DNA of 64,000 nucleotides from Palaemon carinicauda (taxonomy: Eukaryota; Arthropoda; Malacostraca; Decapoda; Palaemonidae), in the NCBI RefSeq assembly GCF_036898095.1, contig NC_090735.1, positions 3,992,871 to 4,056,870 on the forward strand, in the 5' to 3' direction. Each line of letters starts with the position of its first letter. Within the stretch, counting starts at the first letter, position 1. Under the pieces are notes generated by a model. It had not been told where the DNA came from. It saw only the letters and a program-made list of their open reading frames with translations, and searched no databases. Positions 56,854 to 64,000 of the stretch are shown here, one piece after another. A program made the position numbers and the translations under genes.

Positions 56854-57331
56854 TTATTTCACTGAAATCGAAACTTTTACTGATTTCTACCTGAAGCACG
56901 CAATTCTACCCTCATCAAAAGGTAGTAAATGCGAAATCAGTCGTATAATGCAAGCACATTAATACCAGCAAAACACAGTAAACATCTTTTAAGATAAAAA
57001 AATCAGTGGCTGGGGAAGAGACTAAACACTAGTTCATTCAAAACTACGTTTTCAATCTCTCACCGTACATTGCCTGGGGACGAGAATAAAACTAAAAACG
57101 TTTTATCCTTTCTCCCCGTACAGAGACTAGGGACGAGAGTAACTCGAGAACAACGTTACCCGCTTGAACGGAACGTTTTCTCTCCTCTCTCTCCCTCCGT
57201 CTCTATCTCTCTCTCTCTCTCTCTCTCTTGATTTCGCACCTAAGAGAAGAGCCCAATTACGTTTCGTCAAAAAAACATGTTATTTGACCAAAGGAAAAAA
57301 CTGAAAGGTTTTTCAATTAAAAAGTTCCTTT
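56854..57331 (-). other. Leader of D, part 1 (3' of E insertion in sense)
   Basis: This is AT-rich and noncoding, homologous to the leaders of A, B and E, with a CT tract near 57200-57228. It ends abruptly at CTTTAAA (57328-57334), where E begins. Its continuation is found at 63777. Confidence 0.8.
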
Positions 57332-57665
57332 AAAATGTTATTTTGATAATAAAATAAATTTTTGAAAATACTTACCCGGTGATTATATAGCTGCAACTCT
57401 GTTGCTCGACAGACAACTCTATGGTAAAAACTCGCCAGCGATCGCTACACAGGTTGCGGGTGTGCCCAACAGCGCCAGCTGTCGGCCAGATACCCAGTAC
57501 TCAATGTAAACAAAGACTCAATTTTCTCCTCGTTCCACTGCGTCTCTATTGGGGAGGAAGGGAGGGTCCTTTAATTTATAATCACCGGGTAAGTATATTC
57601 AAAAATTTATTTTATTATCAAAATAACATTTTTCAATATTTAACTTAGCCGGTGATTATATAGCT
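57332..57665 (-). repeat. Right ITR (57332-57535) and ICR (57574-57665) of E
   Basis: All three terminal segments carry the E-specific variant GGTGATTATATAG (C has GGTGAATATATAG). The circle-junction sequence in the ICR reads AAATAACATTTTTCAATATT (plus strand 57620-57639). Confidence 0.88.
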
Positions 57666-58069
57666 GATTCACACCCAGGGGGGTGGGTAGAGACCAGCAA
57701 TATATGTTTACACTTTTATGAGCTAAGAGTTTTTATTTCATTTTAGAAGTTATCAAAATAACAAAAACTAAATAAATAGGTACCTGGTAAGGAAGTCGAC
57801 TTGAACAATTACTCTGCCTTTTAAGTACGTCTTCCTTACGGAGCCTCGCGATCCTCTTAGGATGCTGATCGACCCCTAGGATCTGAAGTATCAAGGGTTG
57901 CAACCCATACAACAGGACCTCATCAAAACCCCTAATCAAGGTGCTCTCAAGAAATGACTTTGACCACCCGCCAAATCAACCAGGATGCGAAAGGCTTCTT
58001 AAACCTTCCGGACAACCCAAAAAAACAACAATAAAAACATTTCAAGAGAAAGATTAAAAGGGTATGGAA

Positions 58070-59245
58070 TTAGGGAATTGTAGTGGTTGAGCCCTCACCC
58101 ACTACTGCACTCGCTGCTACGAATGGTCCCAGTGTGTAGCAGTTCTTGTAAAGAGACTGGACATCTTTCAAGTAAAATGACGCGAACACTGACTTGCTTC
58201 TCCAATAGGTTGCGTCCATTATACTTTGCAGAGATATATTTTGCTTAAAGGCCACGGAAGTTGTTACAGCTCTAACTTCGTGCGTCTTCACCTTAAACAA
58301 AGTTCGGTCTTCCTCACTCAGATGTGAATGAGCTTCTCGTATTAACAATCTGATAAAGTCTGACCAAGCATTCTTTGACATAGGCAAGGATGGTTTCTTA
58401 ACTGAACACCATAAAGCTTCAGATTGGCCTTGTAAAGGTTTAGTACGCTTTAAATAGAACTTAAGAGCTCTAACAGGGCATAAGACTCTTTCTAGTTCAT
58501 TGCCTACGATCTCCGATAAGCTGGGGATATCGAAAGATTTAGGCCAAGGCCGAGAAGGCAGCTCATTTTTGGCTAGAAAACCAAGTTGTAGCGAACAAGT
58601 GGCTTTTTCTGACGAAAATCCGATGTTCTTGCTGAAGGCATGAATCTCACTGACTCTTTTAGCCGAGGCTAAGCATACCAGGAAAAGAGTCTTTAGAGTG
58701 AGATCTTTCAGGGAGGCTGATTGTAACGGCTCCAACCTGTCTGACATGAAGAATCTTAGTACCACGTCTAAATTCCATCCAGGGGTAGCCAAACGACGCT
58801 CCTTGGTGGTCTCAAAAGACTTAAGGATGTCTTGCAGATCTTTATGTTTGGAAAGATCTAAGCCTCTATGCCGGAAGACCGATGCCAACATGCTTCTGTA
58901 GCCCTTGATAGTGGGAGCTGAAAGGGATCGTTCTTTTCTCAGGTATAAGAGAAAAACAGCTATTTGAGCTACAGAGGTACTGGTCGAGGATACAGAAACT
59001 GACTTGCACCAGTCTCGGAAGACTTCCCACTTCGATTGGTAGACTCTAATGGAAGACGCTCTCCTTGCTCTAGCAATCGCACTGGCTGCTTCCTTCGAAA
59101 AGCCTCTAGCTCTCGAGAGTCTTTCGATAGTCTGAAGGCAGTCAGACGAAGAGCGTGGAGGCTTTGGAGTACCTTCTTTACGTGTGGCTGACGTAGAAGG
59201 TCTACCCTTAGAGGAAGACTACTGGGAACGTCTACTAACCGTCGA
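58070..59245 (-). pseudogene. Tyrosine recombinase of E (one early stop, catalytic part intact)
   Basis: The start region MVHRDTSTVSRRSQ is followed by TAG (complement of 59219-59221), where C and D have a Lys codon. After that the frame stays open to the natural stop at 58070. All catalytic residues are present: AKRVSEIHAF, HEVRAVTTS, TYWRSKS and SFYLKD. If translation initiated downstream (next ATG at 58891), the N-terminal domain would be partly missing. It is the second-best YR in the window after C. Confidence 0.8.
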
Positions 59246-60214
59246 AGTATCTCGGTGAACCATTCTCTCGCGGGCCAGAGGGAAGCAACTAACGTCAACC
59301 TTGTCCCTTCGTGAGAGGCGAACTTCTGCAGTACCTTGTTGACAATCTTGAACGGTGGGAATGCGTAGAGATCCAGATGTGACCAATCTAGGAGGAAAGC
59401 ATCTATATGTATTGCTGCTGGGTCCGGGACTGGAGAGCAATAGATTGGAAGCCTCTTGGTCAGCGAGGTTGCAAAGAGATCTATGGTTGGTTTTACCCCA
59501 AGTGGCCCAAAGTCTCTTGCACACATCCTTGTGGAGGGTCCATTCGGTTGGAATTACTTGCCCTTTCCGACTGAGACAATCTGCTATGACGTTCAAGTCG
59601 CCTTGGATGAACCTCGTTACTAGGGAGATGTCTTGACCTTTTGACCAGATGAGCAGGTCCCTGCGATCTCGTACAACGTCAGTGAGTGGGTACCTCCTTG
59701 TTTGGAGATGTACGCCAAGGCCGTGGTGATGTCCGAGTTAACTTCCACCACTTTGCCTCAAAGGAGAGACTTGAAGCTTTTCAAGGCCAGATGTACTGCC
59801 AACAGCTCCTTGCAGTTGATATGCAAGCTCCTCTGACTCGAGTTCCACAGTCCTGAGCATTCCCGACCGTCTAGTGTCGCGCCCCAGCCCACGTCCGATG
59901 CGTCCGAAAAGAGAACGTGGTTGGGAGTCTGAACAGCCAGGGGAAACCCTCTCTTAGGTTGATATTGTCCTTCTACCAAGTCAGACAAGACTTTATCTTT
60001 TCGGAAACCGGGATCGAGACCGCTTCTAGCGTCTTGTCCTTTTTCCAGTGAAAAGCTAGATGGTATTGAAGAGGACGGAGGTGTAGTCTTCCTAGTGACA
60101 CAAAAAGTTCCACGGATGACAGCGTCCCTACCAGACTCATCCACAGCCTGACTGAGCAGCGTTCCTTCTTCAGCATCTTCTGGATGGATAGCAGGGCTTG
60201 ATCTATTCTGGGGG
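58969..60214 (-). pseudogene. RT thumb / RNase H / MT remnant of E
   Basis: RT sequence begins only at the GPQNRSSPAIHPEDAEE stretch (alternative frame) and MLKKERCSVRLWMS (60176), so fingers, palm and YLDD are deleted. RNase H has FSDASDVGWGATL and CKELLAVHLAL, then TGA near 59758, where C has an Arg codon. The MT segment (59526-58969) keeps DLFATSLTKRLP and YAFPPF. The deletion endpoint differs from that of A and B. Confidence 0.8.
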
Positions 60215-60835
60215 CCGATCGTCTTGTTGTTCAGCAACGTCCTCATCAGAGGGTTCCTCATCCGAAAACTGATGAGGAAACGGCAACGGAGTGGGCAACG
60301 TCTGGCTCGCTGAGTCCGGTCGCACTGGTGCAAGCGTGACAGAGCCGGACACAACATCATGGAACTGCTGCACAGTCTGTGAACTGTCAACAACCATGGG
60401 TGCGTGAGGAAGCACAGCGTCAACCCGAGACTGTCTAGACCGTCTGGGTTGTGCAGTCAACACCCTACCGGGTTGCTGAGGTTGACGCACTGCGTCAAAA
60501 CAAGTCACCTCTGCTGGTTGTTGAACGTCCTGAACGTCAACAACCACCTCCGAGCGTCGCTTAATGTCAACGTGCGGCTGGCAACCCACACTGGGTCGCA
60601 TCGGTGGAGGAACCACCTCAACTGGCAGACGCGAGTAGGTTACCTCAGCGTCAACAGGGTGCACAACCGACCGGTTGGAAGGTTGTTGGCCAGAAGGTTC
60701 GGTAGCAACCTTCTCCGCATTAAAGTCCTCTATCAAGGACGCAAGCTTGGACTGCATGTCTTGCAGCAAAGCCCATTTAGGGTCTACGGGAGCAGGTGCG
60801 GAAACAGACGGGGTTAGCGACTGAGGAGGTACCGC
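60215..60835 (-). pseudogene. Second Gag segment of E (C-like)
   Basis: The frame 60769-60203 reads MLQDMQSKLASLIEDFNAEK, then VVDVQDVQQPAEVTCFDAVR and VDSSQTVQQFHDVVSGSVT, ending at the acidic DEDVAEQQDD. This is close to the Gag of C. It restarts in mid-Gag, near SLTPSVSAPAPVDPKW, after a complete pass through gag segment 1 and spacer. At its end it is joined to RT thumb sequence. Confidence 0.8.
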
Positions 60836-62450
60836 TTACCATCCCTGAAAGCCTTGTTATGCATGACATAATTGTACAGAAAAACTTCAAAGGCTCGAAA
60901 ACAGCTGTGAGGTTGACCTGTAAAAAAAACTTGGAGCGTCTCCTGGCCAGGCGCCAGGAAGAGTCTACGAGAATTGGGAAGTCTATCTGGGCAGAGGCAT
61001 GAAATCCCAAGCTGAGAACTTCTCTCGTGTCATATCAGACTCTCGCTCTATAAACCAGTTTAAAAGAAGGGAAAGCAAAGGCTGTATCCCCCAAACTCCG
61101 CCTGGTGAAAAACCAGTCGCCTAGCCAATGTAAAGCTCTCTAGGAGAGCGAGAGAGCACTAGCTTAAAAACAACGGTTTCGAAGTAGCTAGGCCTAGTGT
61201 AAGCTCTGACGTTTAGGCGAACGAGGAGCAGCAGTTACAAAAAGATCCGGACAAAGATCCTTAAAAAAAATCATCATGATTTAATTAAAGTCCATAGGGG
61301 GCTAAGCAGCTTTAGGCTCCTCTCCATCTGACAGAGTCCTCAAGGGAATATCAGTAGGAGGGGGAACAGCAACTTCCTCATCTACAGGAACCTTGTCCGA
61401 TAAAAGCTGAGTCTCAAGCATAGTAGCGGACCAGAACGCAACGTCATGTAACTGCTTGACAGTCTGTGAACTGTCAACAACTGAACTGTCAACCACAACA
61501 GGTGCGTGAGGACGCACAGCGTCCACTCGAGACTGCTTTGACTGCCTAGACTGAGCAGTCAAAACAACTCTAGAATGCGGAGGTTGACGCACAACGTCAA
61601 AACAAGTCAACTCCGATTGTTAGTGAACGTCTTGAACGTCAACAGGAGCATCAGCAAGTGGCCTAACGTCCAAATGCGGCTGAAAAACCACACGAGACCG
61701 CATCGAGTGTGGTTCTCAACAACCTGACTGACGTGACTAAGCTACGCCAACGTCAACAGTAAGCACAAAGGAACGTTAGGTTGGCTGAAAGCCAGGATAT
61801 CGATGAGATAAACGGCTAGACTCAACGGACTAATCGGCAGAATAGTCTTCCATAAGGGAGGCAAGCATATACTGCATGTCTTGCCATACAACCCATAAGG
61901 ATCAACGGAAATGGTTGTGGTAAGAGACGAGGGTAACGTCTGTGACCGCAACACTTTGCCAACAAAAAAAGACTCTCGGAGTCTGTGTTACGCTTTTGTT
62001 CGGCGGCGAGCAGTTATCCGATGACTGCATAGGGTCAGAGCTGTCCTAATGGTTGTAATCAGGACGCTGGACCTGTCCTGAAAGGACTGACTTTCGCTTA
62101 AGGGCTTCGAAACCTTGTGACAGGTTTCTTATGCGAAAAGCCTTCGCATGACGAGGAGAAACAACGTCTCTCTCGTCTTATGGTAGGGGAGATCTTGGTA
62201 AGATACACCCGATACCATAGAGGGAAAACGTCTGTTCGTTGATCAAGGCCTCTCGAACCCATAAGTCGTTTGACATTACTTCTCCCCTGGGCTTGGGAGC
62301 ATGCAAGAGGTCCCGGACTAGGTGAACGACAGGCACAAACAGACGAACCCTCGGACGCAACACTGTAACACTTTGCGCATATCACTTTATCACTTCGATT
62401 TTCTGTTTTGCACTTATTTCACTGAAATCGAAACTTTTACTGATTTCTAC
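60836..62450 (-). pseudogene. First Gag segment and spacer of E (D-like)
   Basis: It starts with GSSVCACRSPSPGPLACSQ and LMGSRGLDQRTDV (62385-62200). It continues through MTCFDVVRQPPHSRVVLTAQ and SSQTVKQLHDVAFWS (61610-61450) to the spacer with the degenerate MGFHASAQIDFPIL (61010) and MSCIT. The spacer ends at TTTCAGGGATGG next to segment 2. It has many stops. It closely resembles the Gag region of D. Confidence 0.75.
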
Positions 62451-63602
62451 CTGAAACACGCAATTCTACCCTACATTAAAAGGTAGTAATTGCGAAACAC
62501 GCAATTCTACCCTACATTAAAAGGTAGTAATTGCAAAATCAGTCGTATAATGCAAGCTCATTAATACCAGCAAAAAACAGAAAACATATTTTAAGATAAA
62601 AAAATCAGTGGCTGGGAAAGAGACTAAACACTAGTTCATATAACTACGTTTTCAATCTCTCACCGCACATAGCCTGGGGACGAGAATAAAAAGCTAAAAA
62701 CGTTTTATCCTTCCTCCCCGTACAGCGACTAGGGACGAGAGTAACTCGAGAACAACGTTACCCGCTTGAACGGAACGTTTTTTCTCCTCTCTCTCCCTCC
62801 GTCTCTATCTCTCTCTCTCTTTCTCTCTTGATTTCGCACCTAAGAGAAGAGCCCAATTATATTTCGTCAAAAAAACATGTTATTTGACTAAAGGAAAAAA
62901 CTGAAAGGTTTTTCAAATAAAAAGTTCCTTTAATATAGAATTTAAAACATTTAAGCCAAGAAAGAATGAACAAAAAGTCAGAATCGATTTACTCTTACTG
63001 CAAAGTGAAACCGTGATACACTCTCTCTCTATTGTAACGATAGAGCGCATGTTGAACGTCCTGAACGTCAACAACTGCGTAGCATAAATAAACTAAACGT
63101 TAGTTCATCTTTGAAAACAGTACGAAGACTATCAAAGAAATTCTTTCATAAAATATTACATTTAAAAAGTTTTAAATCCTTAGCTCTTTAAAAGCTAATT
63201 ACGATATAAAGGGCTCAACCTCAGGAAAGGTCGCATATAAACAAAACATTAAAATTTATTTTTATATGTTTATAATAAATGGAAAGTTAATCGAAGAGGC
63301 CTAATAAAGGCGGAGAGATATAAAATATATAGAGGAAAATCTATAACGTGATAAGATAATTACTAAAAGCCTAAACACACTTCCGTCTAAGGGAAGGGTC
63401 GGCCATTTAAAAGTGAAAGAAAGTCCATACTCTCTTTGTCACCATAATTAAATCTATCCAAAACGAGTTCAAGATTTAAGATGAAGATAAAACACCTGCA
63501 TAGCGAAAGCTCAAAACTAGAATATAGTACTTCACCAAATAGATGTGAAAAACTCCAGTTTAGCAACAGCGAGTAAAGTACGTCTTGTCGATAGCTCGAC
63601 AG
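62451..63602 (-). other. Leader of E with 42-bp tandem duplication and CT tract
   Basis: Noncoding. A tandem duplication near 62455-62536 repeats ACACGCAATTCTACCC and AAAAGGTAGTAATTGC. A CT-rich tract lies at 62800-62829. A short MADPS-like start (complement of 63400-63415) is retained. It is homologous to the leaders of A, B and D. Confidence 0.65.
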
Positions 63603-63776
63603 AGAGAAAATTGAGTCTTTGTTTACATTGAGTACTGGGTATCTGGACGACAGATGACGCTGTTGGGCACACCCGCAACCTGTGTAGCGATCGCTGGCGA
63701 GTTTTTACCGTAGAGTTGTCTGTCGGGCAACAGAGTTGCAGCTATATAATCACCGGCTAAGTTAAATATTGAAAAA
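63603..63776 (-). repeat. Left ITR of E
   Basis: This is inverted relative to 57332-57535 (GTTGGGCACACCCGCAACC, CGATCGCTGGCGAGTTTTTA). Its outer edge ATATTGAAAAA borders D leader sequence at 63777. Confidence 0.9.
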
Positions 63777-64000
63777 TAGAATTTAAAACATTTAAGCTTT
63801 GAAAGAAGAATGAACAAAACGTCAGAATCGATTTACTCTTTCTGCAAAGTGAAACCGTGATACTCTCTCTCTCTATCGTAACGATAGAGCGCAAACTGCG
63901 TAGCATAAATAAACTAAACGTTAATTCATCTTTGAAAACAGTACGAAGACTATTCAAAGAAAATCTTTCATAAAATATTTATTAAAAAATATTCATTTAA
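63777..64000 (-). mobile_element. Leader of D, part 2 (continues beyond the window)
   Basis: Starting with TAGAATTTAAAACATTTAAG, this segment parallels 62943-63180 of E (GTCAGAATCGATTTACTCTT, GTAACGATAGAGCGCA). It lacks the roughly 25-bp stretch with GAACGTCCTGAACGTC that E has. It is the rest of the leader of D. Its left ITR should lie to the right of position 64000. Confidence 0.85.

Larger units (their letters stand above)
51791..57331 (-). mobile_element. DIRS-like YR retrotransposon, copy D (interrupted by E)
   Basis: Minus-strand element. In sense order: leader (resuming from 63777-64000, then 57331-56854), gag 56853-55700, spacer, partial RT 55116-54710, RNase H/MT 54707-53421, YR 53715-52523, ICR 52134-52030, right ITR and edge 51990-51791. 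Its leader is split by element E. Its left ITR lies beyond position 64000, outside the window. The right edge reads AAAATATTTT without the CA seen in other copies. Confidence 0.88.
57332..63776 (-). mobile_element. DIRS-like YR retrotransposon, copy E (nested in D)
   Basis: A 6.4-kb element on the minus strand: left ITR 63776-63603, leader, gag segment 1 (62390-61275), spacer, gag segment 2 (60835-60215), RT thumb/RNase H/MT (60214-58969), YR (about 59245-58070), 3' UTR, ICR 57665-57574, right ITR 57535-57332. It sits in the leader of D. The D sequence before it (AAAAAGTTCCTTTAA) and after it (TAGAATTTAAAACATTTAAG) are contiguous in the leader of E itself (62920-62955, with two extra bases), which proves nesting. 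Edges share a short A run with the target. Confidence 0.92.

Overview
This is eukaryotic, repeat-dominated DNA. Decapod crustacean (shrimp, prawn, crab or crayfish) is the best fit. The reasons are long (AG)n tracts, AT-rich intergenic sequence, non-LTR elements ending in (TAA)n or short tetranucleotide tails, tRNA-like SINEs, and above all many DIRS-type tyrosine-recombinase (YR) retrotransposons, a group known to be abundant in Decapoda. I find no convincing host protein-coding gene and no rRNA or functional tRNA gene.

About 41 kb of the 64 kb is DIRS-like sequence from six insertions, called A to F here. A (756-7625, +), B (21457-28547, +), C (31067-37569, +), D (51791-57331, resuming at 63777 and leaving the window, -) and E (57332-63776, -, nested inside D) belong to one superfamily. 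F (8041-16281, -) is a second, more diverged family. The shared plan is: left inverted terminal repeat (ITR), Gag region, reverse transcriptase/RNase H/methyltransferase ORF overlapping a YR ORF, an internal complementary region (ICR) that mirrors both element ends, and right ITR. C has intact RT/RNase H/MT and YR frames, although its Gag carries stops. A and B are near-identical defective copies that share one large RT deletion and one YR stop codon. E contains a repeated Gag segment and an RT deletion. D has a degraded RT and a frameshifted YR. F has many stops and frameshifts.

Between the DIRS elements are: a 5'-truncated non-LTR element (19317-20827, -) and a second decayed copy (41085-41740, +); a LINE 3' end (38158-38580, +) whose tail is shared by a different repeat (17312-17910, -); a tRNA-like SINE candidate (50885-51165, -); a 545-bp foldback palindrome (43357-43901); an old approximately 0.6-kb duplication (29405-30015 and 30365-30905); and long dinucleotide microsatellites. 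The remaining intergenic stretches show nothing I recognise.

The most interesting signals are listed here. (1) A tandem array inside the gag region of A and B is built so that every 21-bp unit is a perfect 7-bp-stem hairpin. (2) Left ITR, right ITR and ICR are homogenised within each element although they differ between elements. (3) An internal empty-site paralogue shows that A inserted without target duplication at a short T run. (4) E is cleanly nested in D. (5) A, B and E share a duplicated Gag segment that suggests recombination and then spread of a non-autonomous lineage.
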